Of a DNA stretch of 64,000 nt, positions 45,565-57,039 are shown in pieces (position 1 is the first letter of the stretch; each line of letters starts with the position of its first letter). Where the stretch lies: NCBI GenBank assembly GCA_021432635.1, contig MU270036.1:274182-338181 (forward strand), written 5' to 3'. The notes beneath the pieces were generated by a model, which was not told the DNA's origin, did no database searches, and saw only the letters and a list, made by a program, of their open reading frames with translations. The translations under genes and the position numbers were made by a program. This stretch comes from Thozetella sp. PMI_491 (lineage: Eukaryota; Ascomycota; Sordariomycetes; Chaetosphaeriales; Chaetosphaeriaceae).

Positions 45565-46302
45565 CCTAACCCAAGTATCACGCGAGTTGGCGGTAGTCTT
45601 TGGTAGGCCACCCGCCGCCGTATGTATCATGTAACGTTGAATTAGGCGAAAAGACCACATTCCTATGCCTCTTGTAAGACTCGTATTCTTGCTTGGGGCT
45701 TAGACCTTGCCACGACGGTGAGCGACAGTCCGAACTTCATTGCCCCGTCAGCCGGAGCATCGAGCCGAGGGGTGTCGATCGATGCTTGGTTCGGCCTAGT
45801 CTCCTCACTGCCGATCGAAAGTGCCGACGATCTGCATAGCATGCTTGCATCCCGCTGCCCGAGGGCGAAGAGTTTTTCGTGTTCCAATCAACCCCAGTTG
45901 TTTGTGGTGGCAGTGTACGCAGTCGGCCGAGCTTTCGTCCCAGCGGCTATGTCTCAGCCTCTCAAGGCAATGAATCGTCTCGTTTCACCGCACAACTATC
46001 CAACCCATCACGATGATTGGATACGACGTCATCTTCTAGGGGCTATAATTTCGAGTCTGAATATCTCGCCTTGCCCAATTTGGAGTATTTATCAAAAACA
46101 TTGATGATGAGTTGATAAAGTAAGGTGTCGAAGCAAATAAGCATAGTTTCGTTCAAGCTCTTATAAATAGTATAGAAGAAGGGTTCAAGTAGGTGTAAAA
46201 CGATATTTTTAATAAGTGTAACTCTTAGTTAGGAATATTAAGGTGACAGATGCGGCCCAACTCTTTTCTCCAATTAACTAGTTATATGTTTTTTTTGTGA
46301 TA

Positions 46303-47157
46303 GGATCTCTCCTATTCATCACTTCCCACACTACTATCTAACAAGATCTCTCCTATTCCTCACTTTCCACATTACTATCTGACAAGATCTCTCCTATTCA
46401 CTTTTCATACTACTCCCTAACAAGATCTCTCTCTAACAAGATCTCTCTCTAANNNNNNNNNNNNNNNNNNNNNNNNNNNNNNNNNNNNNNNNNNNNNNNN
46501 NNNNNNNNNNNNNNNNNNNNNNNNNNNNNNNNNNNNNTCTCTCTAATAAGATCTTTCTCTAACAAGATCTCTCCTATTTACTTTCCACGCTACTCTCTGA
46601 CAAGATCTCTCCTATAAAATCTCTCCTATTCACTTTCTATACTACTATCTGACAAGATCTCTCCTATAAAATCTCTTCTATTCACTTTCTATACTACTTT
46701 CTAACAAGATCTCTCCTACAAATATCTCCTATTCACTTTCCACACTACTATCCTACAAAATCTCTCCTATTCACTTTCCACACTACTATCTGACAAGATC
46801 TCTCCTATCAAACCCCTCCTATTACTTTCCATACTACTATCTGACAAGATCTCTCCGACAAAATATCTCCTGTTCACTTTTCATACTACTCCCTAACAAG
46901 ATCTCTCTCTAACAAGATCTCTCCTATTCACTTTCCACGCTACTCTCTGACAAGATCTATCCTATAAATCTCTCCTATTCACTTTTCACACCACTCTCTA
47001 ACAAGATCTCTCCTACAAATCTCTCCTATTCACTTTCCACACTACTCTCTAACAAGATCTCTCCTACAAATCTCTCTTATTCACTTTCCACACTACTCTC
47101 TAACAAGATCTCTCCTACAAATCTCTCTTATTCACTTTCCACACTACTCTCTGACAA
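46303..47157. repeat. minisatellite with a 51-bp unit
   Basis: Tandem array built on aacaagatctctcct, then ctattcactttccac and actactctct. The last three units, starting at 47000, 47051 and 47102, are 51 bp long and nearly identical. Earlier units vary in length by loss of internal blocks. The array is interrupted by the assembly gap. Confidence 0.95.
46453..46537. other. assembly gap (85 Ns)
   Basis: Run of Ns inside the minisatellite. The true copy number is unknown. Confidence 0.99.
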
Positions 47158-48136
47158 GAGACATAAAATGAACTAAGGTACAAGACAGATGTGACATGTC
47201 ATCAGAAGTACAACAGCAGGTGTTCCATGGTGCCCAACTACTGTCAAAAAGAGAGAGGCGAGGCAGTGACTCGGTATCCGCCCCATGCTTTTGTCTGCCG
47301 CTTTCAAATAGAATCTCGATGTGCTTTGCATGACCACGTTCGGACACGCGTTACTTCCAGTCCAACGATAGCGTTAACTCGTAGCCCTTCACTTTTTCCA
47401 TCATGGGCAACAAAATCCCTACCACAGCAAAACGTCGACTTCAGGGACTAACGGCTTCGCGGTCAGGAACTTAAACTCGAGCATTCAGAGCGTCTTCAAT
47501 ATCTCGACCTCGACCTCGACCTTGACGGACGCTAAACCGAGGGGGGGCAAAAGTGAGCTCGCGAAGCGCGCTCTCCATTTCACCTGACACTACGACTTCG
47601 CCGTGGTCTATCAACTTGAGCTTCGCATTTGATTTGTCTAGCTTTGCCGGTCGGTCCGAGGTGTGTTTCCTAAATACCTGGCCGAAGCATTTCCGATGCT
47701 GCCCCGCCCTCAGATCTTCAGGACCGCAATTTTAGCACTAGACATGCGATTAACATTGAAGTTGAACTCGAAAATTCAATATGTCTTCTCCGAATGAACA
47801 ATTCAAAATTACTTCACCTGCAAAAGCTGCTGGGGAAGTCGAGTCCGCGGCCTGTTTCCATATTATCTCGCTGACTTCAACACACCAAGAAGATGAGTCG
47901 TGTGTATAAACGCTCCCTAAGCGCAGTTCCAGTAAGCATATCTACTATAGAACCTCCCCGGGATTCTACTTTTGCTGCATGTAGTAGCGTTGACGCGCTT
48001 AAGAGCAGGGCCCTACCTGCGATATGGAAGGAAATGGTCATGAGGCAAGGGAATAGACAAGCATTAAGAATGGCAAAAAGAAACTTAAAAATATTTGTGA
48101 AATTAAATTCGCGACGTGACGTGCATTGAAATCTTG
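47158..48136. other. intergenic with a possible gene fragment
   Basis: On the minus strand, 47471-47731 is open for 87 codons with coding-like composition (KLKLIDHGEVVVSGEMESAL, then GRGRGRDIEDALNARV) but has no suitable start. A 42-codon plus-strand frame begins at 47781. Neither is assignable. Confidence 0.3.
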
Positions 48137-49969
48137 CTATATTATCTGAAAGAACTTTGTTGAAGCGGTTCCTGTTTCTGAATCATACTCCATCAGACCA
48201 TGAACATAAGCATGACCGACAAGGACATACTTATCCCCAATTTCCCGCAAAATAACTGGTAGAGAGCTTCCCTCTATTTTGAAAACGAGGTCTCCGCGCT
48301 TGGTATTTCTAGATGCGACCCCGATGTATCCTTTCCCAGTGGTTACGAGTCGACGTAAATTCATTGTTGCCACAACAAAGTCTTGTACATCTTCAGCCTT
48401 CGTATCCTCCGAGCCTATCCTGTGTGTTTGATTCTCTTGTCGAGCCCACTCCTTAATCGTCATGCCGTACACGCAAAAGTGTCTAATACTGTTATAGTCT
48501 GCTTCAAAAGACGAAGCATATCTTATAGGGAGTTTTGTGCTCGCCCGTTCGTTCAAATAGTCGTCAGCATCGCACATGGCCGATGCTAAGGCAGAGAGGG
48601 CAGCCAGATCGATGGGCTTCCGCTCCAGGTAAAATCCATATGCCATGAGAGTCGCACCGAGGACTGTGAAAGTCTCAGATTCCTGGTAAATACGGCTAGT
48701 GGAAGTTGGCTGGTCTTCACTCAAATTATCATTCGCGATGGCTTTAGATATTGGTGAGTAGGAGGTTCCGTCTACAACGTCGTATATGTTACCACAGCAT
48801 TGCAAAACTCCGTCGGACAGGCCGTTGTCGAGCAGGGTCCGTGCCTTACGTCCTAGGTAATTAGGCAAAATAGTCGTAGGGTCAGAATACTCCAGCAGTG
48901 GGTTGACCCTATAGGAAGCGCTCCAATCAGGCACCCAACTTGGGAGTCCTGGTGTTGTTCTTGGCAGGGCATCCATGTGAATGATATCCAACGAGTTCGT
49001 GGCAAGCATATAACCAGCTACGCACTTGGTATAGACCTCTGCCACAGAAGCTCGATAATCCGGGGTAATAAAAGTTGCATCCGAGGCAAATCCGAGCTTG
49101 GCATAGATATAATCTCGCGGATCCGTAGCTGTAGAAGCCAACGTGCGAAGGTGGCAGTATGGTAAGGTCAATCGCCTGCCAGAAGCTCGTAGCCGCCTCA
49201 GCTTGAAGAAACCAAAGACACCTCCACCATTCATGTGGAAACAAATCTTGGAGAACGGGACGAGATGTGAAACTGATGCAAGTGTGGCGAAAGCTCGGAA
49301 GAAAGAATCTCCTAGAATGGAGAGCCTCCCACAAAATACTTTTATCTCCCGAGCTAGTATAACTTCTTGCAGCACCCAGGTTCGCGTCCACCAAGACCGC
49401 TCCATAAGGCAGTAAAATGCTTTCCAGGCTAGGCGTAGATCCGGATTGCCGACCAGCTCCATAGTCATTTTCTTCTGGTCCGAGTCGGCTTTGATTTCAG
49501 ACAGCTGGCGGAGTAATTCAAACGCCAAGCCTGCGTCGTCACGAGGCTCACCCAGCCACACCACAACAGTCTCGGCGCGAGTGTAAATGTCGCCCATCAT
49601 GGCAACTTGGCTTGCACGCTCATCTAGATCGACCTGATTGATGCATATAGCATCCGCCCACAGCAGACACCCTCTCAACTGGCCTGCCAGCGTCTGTAAT
49701 GCTTGTGCCAAGTTCTTTCCCACACTGACAGCTCGGCCATCAATTGAGATAGTCTCCAGTTGGTCAACTTTCGTATCTGTAACTGCTGCGTCCGCAAAAG
49801 CACTTTGCCACGTGTAAGATAGCGCCAAGAAGCTTGGTGGATTGTCGATGCTCCAATGTTGCAACTCGCAAGAGATAGTGGCGTCTGGAGAGCTTAGGGC
49901 ATGCAAGGTGATGAGACGGACTTCTCTAGCTCCTTTGGTACAGAGCAAGGGACGATATGGATAAGACAT
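48137..49969 (-). CDS. HET-domain heterokaryon incompatibility protein
   Basis: Single frame of 610 residues starting MSYPYRPLL. The HET domain (about residues 45-200) shows its three blocks: FLALSYTW, LLWADAICINQVDLDERASQV and MMGDIYTRAETVVVWLGE, followed by the usual MERSWWTRTWVLQEV segment. A C-terminal part of about 350 residues has no recognised domain, with the GYMLATNSLDIIHM / LPSWVPDWS pattern common to this family. HET proteins trigger cell death when genetically different hyphae fuse. No introns are apparent. The ATG is 11 bp from a 19-bp tandem repeat array that forms the immediate upstream region. Confidence 0.93.
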   Translation of the reverse strand: MSYPYRPLLCTKGAREVRLITLHALSSPDATISCELQHWSIDNPPSFLALSYTWQSAFADAAVTDTKVDQLETISIDGRAVSVGKNLAQALQTLAGQLRGCLLWADAICINQVDLDERASQVAMMGDIYTRAETVVVWLGEPRDDAGLAFELLRQLSEIKADSDQKKMTMELVGNPDLRLAWKAFYCLMERSWWTRTWVLQEVILAREIKVFCGRLSILGDSFFRAFATLASVSHLVPFSKICFHMNGGGVFGFFKLRRLRASGRRLTLPYCHLRTLASTATDPRDYIYAKLGFASDATFITPDYRASVAEVYTKCVAGYMLATNSLDIIHMDALPRTTPGLPSWVPDWSASYRVNPLLEYSDPTTILPNYLGRKARTLLDNGLSDGVLQCCGNIYDVVDGTSYSPISKAIANDNLSEDQPTSTSRIYQESETFTVLGATLMAYGFYLERKPIDLAALSALASAMCDADDYLNERASTKLPIRYASSFEADYNSIRHFCVYGMTIKEWARQENQTHRIGSEDTKAEDVQDFVVATMNLRRLVTTGKGYIGVASRNTKRGDLVFKIEGSSLPVILREIGDKYVLVGHAYVHGLMEYDSETGTASTKFFQII

Positions 49970-49980
49970 GCTGTGGGGAC

Positions 49981-50132
49981 TTGTGAGCTTGTCGACGTAT
50001 TGTGAGCTTGTCGACGTATTGTGAGCTTGTCGACGTATTGTGAGCTTGTCAGCGTATTGTGAGCTTGTCGGCGTATTGTGAGCTTGTCAGCGTATTGTGA
50101 GCTTGTCGGCGTATTGTGAGCTTGTCGCTATA
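49981..50132. repeat. 19-bp tandem repeat, eight copies, beside the HET start
   Basis: Unit ttgtgagcttgtcgacgta repeated eight times without interruption. Copies 1-3 are identical; copies 4-7 alternate cagcgta and cggcgta; copy 8 ends cgctata. It begins 11 bp upstream of the HET ATG, so it lies in the 5' leader or core promoter. Confidence 0.97.
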
Positions 50133-51583
50133 ATGCGATGTTCCGAGGAAGATTTGGTGCGCTGGAGGGCGGGGATACATCTCATGTCAAGTTTCACCAA
50201 GGCAGGCATGTTGTGACGCCTCATTGATTGTGTAGCGTTCTGCTCTGCTACATGAATATCCCGACTCTAACTAATATGAATACGAATCCTTTACCGATAG
50301 CGAATTCAGTGCAACCATGTGCTTTCCTCCCGTCTTGGCCGGTATCACTTAGTTAGAGGGAAAAGATGAAAGTGCTACAGCCTCGATCTAGCGCGCCGTC
50401 TCCAAAAGAAAACAGCCCCTTTCCACCTATTTCTGTGTTTGTCTAAGTTTCTTCTGTCCGATGGCTCGAGATTCTATTGTTAGTTCCATGCCCCGGTATT
50501 GAGGCTATCGTTCATCGTGCACGAAGTAATTGGCAAGTTGGGAGGAGCGTTCTATAGCTGTCAAATGCGACCCTCCTTGGCCACTCGGTCATTTCGGCTA
50601 GTACAGTTCTTAGGAAAGTGTAGAATATCTCTGGAGGTTTCATTTTCTGCGGCGCATGTTCGACGATACTCGAGCTGCCTTAGCTTTCTGAGCTCCAGAG
50701 GAGAAAAATATAGAGTGATTTGATTCGCCTAGGGAGTTCATAGGATGTGCCAGGTAAAATGGGCTTGGTAGTCTTGCTAGATCCCGGCCAGCTCACCTCT
50801 CTCTTTTTTTAAAAAAAAAAAAAAAAATTCAAAGGGTTTAGTATGGGCGACAACATAACACGGCGACTTGTAGGCTTTGCTACCTAGCTCTAACTTCATA
50901 CTCATGGTGTTCTATTTCCGTAGCTACGAGTAGCCCTTGCTTCTAGCTACTAACTCAGTAATTACCTAGTTAGGTAGACAACCCTACATTAAAGTATATA
51001 AAGTAACGAACGGTGTAATATAAGGTTCAAGGAGCACACAAGCAGTAGTGAAACCCTCGTTGGTTGTCATCTCATCGTCCTCTCCACTATTACCGTCGGA
51101 CTTCGGTATCCAGAGCTTCTCTCAACCCCCATCCACCAGCCGACTCTTCTCACTATGATCGCCTATGTGGGACGCGCTACTGTATAGGAAAAGACATAAA
51201 AGCCTGGCCTTTTCTGTACATGATGGGCTTCAGCAGTGGTATCACAGCACAGTGTTTCCTGGCTTAGGCTATTACTAGGATACACTGTTCTCATCGTTGA
51301 ATGCGTTCGATTCAGCTGAAATGCTTAAGGTACGTACAGATCCAGTAAGAGCTTTATTCTTGTTGAAGATTTCGCATGCGTGTGGATCTATGTTGCTAAC
51401 GCCTCTACCCCTGTTCCAAGTTCCTTTATCTTCTATAGCAAGTCCAATAAATTCCGCTGAACTCCTTCCGGGACTATGATGTAGGCTCATAGCACTCCGG
51501 CATGCAAGACCTATAAATGCAATTTGATTTTTTTGGTTACCCCTCCCCTTTTAGCTGAGATTAACCTTGACTGCCCCGATATC
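50133..51583. other. intergenic, about 1.45 kb
   Basis: No gene supported. A T7/A17 tract at about 50803-50826. AT-rich around 50880-51050. Confidence 0.45.
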
Positions 51584-52705
51584 TACATAGACGAGTAGGT
51601 ATAGCAAAGATTGCTGGCCAGAATGTCCATGTAGTCTTTCACGATGGGCGCAGACTCTCCAAGCTCCATGATGGGCATGGGATCGGTAATCGAGGCTGAA
51701 ATAGTCTTGCTAGTGTCTTGGAAACCAGAATAATCAGCTAGACGGGTAGCGTTACGGCCCTGCCACTGCAGTGGAAGTTAGCACTGCACCCTCTCGCTCC
51801 AAAGGAAAAGAAAAACGTACCTTCGCCCAGACGCGATCAACGTTGGTGTGATGCAAGAAAAACAGAGGCTCGTTGGGCGAGGTAGCGGGGCCCATATCGC
51901 CAAAGATAATGCTATGGACTGCCACTCTGTTAGTACATTCTAGGTATGGGAAGGATAGAGAAGACTAACTCTGTGCGTGCGGCAATCCTTCAAGCATGCT
52001 AGACATTCCGGCGTAGGTCTCGAAGGCGTAGATTATGCTCATGGTATTTGAGTTGTATGCGCCTGCCTGCATGTCGCCAATGATCATGTCACCGTTTGCA
52101 TCCCTGCCCATACCGCCGTTGAACTCGCGGGTGAAGCAGTGCAGGCGGTTGCCGACCGTGTTCATGTCAGGCCAGCCCATTGCCAACGTCAAGTTCGTAT
52201 TCGCAAATGGGCCATCAACAACGCAACGCTGGAACCCAGCTACGTCGCTGCTCGTGCGCTTGCCATCGCCACCGAAGCCAGTGACAGGGTCGAAGACAGG
52301 AGAGTTGGGCGTATTCTGGGCATCGGCGTCAATGGTCCAGTCCCAGTACGGCTGGGTGCCAGTGTAGCCGCATTCGGTGCGCAGCAGATCCTCGTGAAGC
52401 TGCACAAACCAGCGGTGCCAAGGGAGGAAATTCGCCACGAAGTGGATTTCTGTGTTGAGGCTGAAGTGGGTGTAGACCAAGTCGTCCATGCGTGTGGTGA
52501 CGGCGTCGATCGCGGCATACTTCTCCTTGGGCAGACCTCGCAGGCACACAGCGGCACGGAGGTACTCGGCCTTCTCGGTGTCGCTAAGTTCGCGCCACTC
52601 CTTGCGGACGGCAGGGTTGGCGCAAGCTCCATCGGCCCGGGGTATGACGCTCGCGGTGGCCGAGGCCGCGAGGGCGAAAATGGTGAGCAACGAGCGGGAA
52701 AGCAT
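51584..52705 (-). CDS. secreted tyrosinase (type 3 copper)
   Basis: Oxidises phenols to quinones. Three exons: 52705-51970, about 51918-51821, then about 51765-51584, giving about 338 residues. A signal peptide is clear (MLSRSLLTIFALAASATA). The CuA region has HFSLNTEIHFVANFLPWHRWFVQLHE, supplying the first three copper histidines (by the pattern H...H(8)H), followed by YWDWTIDA. The CuB region is formed across exons 1-3: GNRLH earlier, then GLPHAQIHSIIFGDMG and EPLFFLHHTNVDRVW. The last histidine pair HH..N..D is intact. This is the short secreted fungal type, lacking the long C-terminal lid. A TATA-like sequence lies about 120 bp upstream. It could act in pigment, wall or metabolite oxidation. 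Confidence 0.92.
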
Positions 52706-54341
52706 TGTAGTAACGAGTGAATGCTAAGCGAATGACGAATTAGTAGTAGGGTAGCGAAAAACGGCTCAAGCAGGGAGTTGAGTGCAGAAGGATGAAGGAC
52801 TGTTGGATCGACAACTACCGCCGCCTTATATGTGGTTCTCCCCGGTCCGGCATCCTCTTGACTAAATTATGGGGTAATTGTGGAACTCCCTAGCCTTGAA
52901 TGACTAGACAACGCTGCTACGGGTAGTCCTAAGTTTAAACATTGCTGCGCCATGATGGTCGGCTCTAGAGACTATGCGCAGGCCTGTCATACCCTTGGCG
53001 CCGTTCGTATTCCTGACCTGGCCCGCTTTGCTCGTGTTCAAATCGTGGAAAGGGGCGGTGGACGTGGAGTAGAGTTGCATTCTGGATCCACTTGCCGAGA
53101 TCATTTTAGCCGCAATCTAAAATGGTCGATATGCGATGTTAGTGGTATTGGGAAAGAGGCACTTCCGACTTGTATGCATTTACAGATGCGACAGCAACAA
53201 TACCGATATTGTAGTTAGTTGTAGCTTTTGATCGCCGACCAGAGGTATCCGTCGGATTGGTAGACTTAGATACACCTAGGTTTTCTAGCAGCCCCTATTT
53301 TTGAGACGAGGACGCATGCACTGTACTGTCCATAGGAGCGTAGGTAGGGCTTGTCACCCCGAAAAGCTCGAAAAGTTATGTAGGGGTGGCACGGACGTCA
53401 TCAAGTATTAAACTTGTACTTCGGGCCCAGCATCTTGAAAGCTGCATAACAAGTACCGAACTAGCAGCATTTAAGCCTCACAATCTTTGGCAACAGGAGG
53501 ACACAAGGAGCTGTACTGGAAATGCAAACTGTCATTGGCCTGGACTGCTTACAGTACATGTGAATACGTGAATACGAAAAGCCTATGTTTTGCCCCGAAG
53601 TCTCTGTCTGGTCAGAAGTTCCCCGACTCGTATTAAGCTCAAGACCAGGTTTTCCAGCGCGAAAGTGCACCAATGGGGTTCTTTACAGTCCTGATTTCGT
53701 AACCGTAGTCATGCGGCCAAATTTCCGCCCACTCCACCTTCGAGACTCCGCCAAGTCCGATGCATGAATCCATTAGGTACTAGAAGCACGATTCAGAATG
53801 CACTGGGGCCCCAATCATGATTTCTACTCTGTACGCCAGGTTTCTTGGCACCGAGGCTACTAATTAAGCTACATGCAGCTTGTACTAAACCTCCGATGTA
53901 TACTGTATCACTCACTCAGATGCCGTGGCTCTGCTAACGACTAGGGGTTAGTAAAACCTGCAGGGACTCTGCCGGGACCTATCCTGTGGCTCCCTCCGTC
54001 GTTCTAGTAACAATCCCGCTCGTCTCAGCACAATTACCTACTCACATACCGAACAAGTCACGTCCATTAATTCGGTGCATTTCACCGAAAAGATAGGAGC
54101 AGTACTCGACCATATCTTCATCTATCGAAGCAGTGTGCCATTAAAGCTACCTTGCCTTACGCAAATGATTCTTTGGCGCAGTAGAATATTACACGTCTAC
54201 TTCCCTTCCCGTACATCACATCACTCTAATATTAAAGTGGACGATCAATAAGGTGATAACTTTGCAGGTACTAGTACCGTTATTGGCCCTAGTTCTACCA
54301 TACTCTCAATAGATCTCCCGTTGTCCTTGGACACGCGCCGT
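52706..54341. other. intergenic, about 1.6 kb
   Basis: Only short frames on either strand without domains; no repeat recognised. Confidence 0.4.
52825..52832 (-). promoter_or_regulatory. TATA-like box of the tyrosinase gene
   Basis: catataagg on the minus strand about 120 bp upstream of the ATG at 52705. Confidence 0.4.
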
Positions 54342-54967
54342 TCAGCCGCACACTATATTTCCATTGATGTTGGACATACAACCGTTTAAGTCCAGCGTAT
54401 TCAAAGCAACTCCACCAAACTGTCTGAAACAGATGTCAATCATCTCGGGGTGGTTTGACTGATCCATGAAAACACCCTACTCTAAAATCAGCTTGCGTAA
54501 TAACCTGTTGATGCTGTAGACATGAGGGCCTGAATATAGACCCAAATACGTACCGCACGGCCTCCGGTAGGGCAGTCCCCTTGGTAGTTGCTGTTGCGCC
54601 GGAAAAGATCGAATCAACTTGTGTGTTCAAGCTAGATGTTTTATTCCCGTTAGATTTAGCACAACGCACCTAGAGGGACACTTGGGAGCAATGTTAGTGT
54701 TCGGATATTTCCCACATTCATTGGGTAGCTACTCACAAATATATTGCCATTATTAGTTCCTATGCATGTGTTGAGAACAATCGAGGCTGCTGTGTTCTGG
54801 CTTCTGTCTTGGCGTGTGCAACTGGCCGTTAGAGTGTCGGTGTTTTCGTTGTAATTGAAGTTACTGCATTGCCCAGGGTTGGCAAATCCAACAGCTTCAG
54901 CTCTATATACGATATTGACATGAATAAGAGCTAGTAACAATAGCTCTTTGTGTCTCACTGCAGCCAT
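54342..54967 (-). CDS. secreted cyanovirin-N homolog (CVNH) lectin
   Basis: Carbohydrate-binding CVNH fold, about 142 residues in three exons. The start is the ATG at 54967, giving a hydrophobic leader (LLLLALIHVNIVYRAEA) and then GFANPGQCSNFNYN, TLTASCTRQD and SIVLNTCIGTNNGNIF, the first CVNH repeat. The second repeat is split: VRCAKSNGNKTSSLN in exon 2, then VALNTLDLNGCMSNINGNIVCG in exon 3. The paired LN-C-x-N-x-NG signatures in both halves identify the family. The middle portion is longer than usual. Fungal CVNH proteins bind mannose-type or other glycans and are often intracellular; this one has a signal peptide. A TATA box lies about 90 bp upstream. Confidence 0.85.
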
Positions 54968-55948
54968 GGCCGAAGGACTTCTTGTGATGTGATCTAGAAA
55001 AGGCGAATGGTGGTCTTGCAAAGATATCAGAAGGTTCATTTACGAGGGCGATGGGATTATATATAAGATCGAGTGCCCATAGCAATGAGGTAGAATTAAT
55101 ATAGCTTGTACCTTGATTGTTATTGTAGTACGGAAACAGTTTGAACAGGATGTGGCGTTGCAGACAATGTGATATTCTTCCACACTGAGCGGAAACAATC
55201 AGATCGCCCATTATGTGAATCAGCAATATTTATGTGATGCTGGCAGCGGCGCTGGAGTTAGGCGACTTCTCAGGTGTGGAAGATGAGCAGAGCTTGTGTG
55301 ATTGCAAGTGTATTCGTGCCACCAAATAGTGCTGGCGGCGGACTAGCGTATCGATGTACCAACGGCGATCCACCTGGGTCTTCTCACACAGATTTCCCTC
55401 GAAATGTCAATTGGTTTCCTATACGGCTATCTTGTAATATGGCTCTAAAACTTTTGACTCTAGGCTTTCTCCTGGCAGTGGTTTAAGTATTTTTACGGAC
55501 TGACGACTCATGATGAGCTGATCGTATCCACTACGAATGAAAGTACACCGGTATGTCGATCATAGGAGGCTGTCAGATGTTGATATCGTCTGCATACTTC
55601 AGTCTTTCTCGCCGCATCCGAAAATTTAAGTCACCTATCTAGAGAACAACTCCGATGACTAGCGAGGCTTGTCGAGCTCATGAAGACCCCCGGATCCCGA
55701 GAGCCCGTGAATATAAAGAACACTCCGATTGACATGGAATCAAACCGTTGGTGCTCTCACCACACGACTTCCGGCTCTCCAACTACCTTTTTCAGCCCTT
55801 GCAACTACTGCCCAAGCTTTAAGGTGAATATTTTCATCTCACTATGATTAATCTTCTGAATGTCTACAAAGTAGACTCCTCGACTTTGACAATGTTCATC
55901 ATGATATAGGCGTCTCAGCTAATAGGTGTATTCTCCTGGGACAGAAGC
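54968..55948. other. intergenic, divergent promoters
   Basis: Between the CVNH gene and the next secreted-protein gene, which are divergent. No gene recognised; a tRNA-like T-arm near 55710-55760 lacks a full cloverleaf. Confidence 0.4.
55057..55066 (-). promoter_or_regulatory. TATA box of the CVNH gene
   Basis: TTATATATAA about 90 bp upstream of the ATG at 54967. Confidence 0.55.
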
Positions 55949-56488
55949 ATGTCAAAATTCCTCATAGCACATGCGGCGTGGCTTGTTCTACATGGACATG
56001 GCCTGGCAGCCGGCTTGCCTGCCAAGTAAGCACACCGAGAGTTACGACCCAATGATATCGCTAATGGCGTATGACGATATAGGGAATACAGCGTGTCTGT
56101 TGCACTAACCAACCGTACAGAGATGGCGCCATTTTCAGACCGGCGAGCTCCGCAGCCCATTTATACTGTACACGTCGACGGCGTACTTGTAGATGAGGGT
56201 TGTGATGAGGTTGCCCCAGCCGTCGTCCCAAGAGCCCTTCGTTTTACCCACACATTCTTCGAAATGCAAGACAGCCAAGTATTTGGTGTATCCGGTTCCT
56301 TCTCCATGACCCAGCCGGGCACACCAGCTTCGAATGAGATAGTCTCCTTGAGGCTTGTGGGCACACAAGTTACAGCAGCAAACAGTTTCACATTTAAGAT
56401 TGGAAACACTAGCTGTTCAGCGGCACGGACGATTACAAATGCCGTGTTCAATGGAACAAATGTTGCTATGACGATCGGCTGCTTCTGA
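55949..56488 (+). CDS. small secreted protein, unknown
   Basis: Two exons, 55949-56025 and 56083-56488, join in frame through a 57-bp intron (GTAAGC donor). About 160 residues. The N-terminus MSKFLIAHAAWLVLHGHGLAAG is a plausible signal peptide. The mature part reads EYSVSVALTNRTEMAPFSD, then FTHTFFEMQDSQVFGVSGS and SFTFKIGNTSCSAARTITN with a terminal MTIGCF: a beta-rich small protein with few cysteines and several N-glycosylation sites (TNRT, GNTS, NGTN). No domain is recognised. It is divergent from the CVNH lectin gene; co-regulation with it, or an effector role, is conjecture. Confidence 0.68.
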
Positions 56489-57039
56489 TGCTTCCAAGGG
56501 ATTGTCAAGATTTCGTTCTCTATTTTTGCGCCTGCCAAAAAAAATGCTTTTCTCTCGAAAGCTAAGATCTAGGTCGTATACTACCGGTCGCCCTAGTATA
56601 GATGAAGACTTCATTCGATATATACAGCTAGAAAACTAGGATTTTCCCTCTGCCACGGTTTTGTGTAGATATAAAATAGAGCTGAGCTCTCCTGCCGCCT
56701 TGAGATCTAGAAGATAAGAGTCTGTGAAGTTTAGCATTTTGAGTGTTTGAATTTTGGGTAGAGATTCTCGTAGCTGCAACTCCCCGGTGCACTCGTTTAA
56801 TACCTTCATAGGATAGAATAGCTAGCAATACGGGATAGGAATATGAGTAACAACAAAACCCATTTAAACTAGTGATACACTGATCGCATTATTCAGGGCC
56901 ATGTCGTGGGAGGGGTTGTGTGCCTCGTGCAATGAGACAATGTAGTTAGTCACCCCTCTCCAACAAGTTGAACTGCTAGATAAATCACAAGTTCATTATT
57001 CTATCTAGATACCTTGTATACTCATTAACCGTAAACAAA
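56489..57039. other. intergenic, no gene seen
   Basis: Between two convergent genes; no features recognised. Confidence 0.4.

Noticed and set aside
45663-46104. Overlapping frames on both strands
   Set aside because: No homology pattern recognised; conflicting strands.
55690-55770. tRNA-like sequence on the minus strand
   Set aside because: A T-arm-like motif and a D-arm-like motif are visible but the anticodon and acceptor stems do not form.
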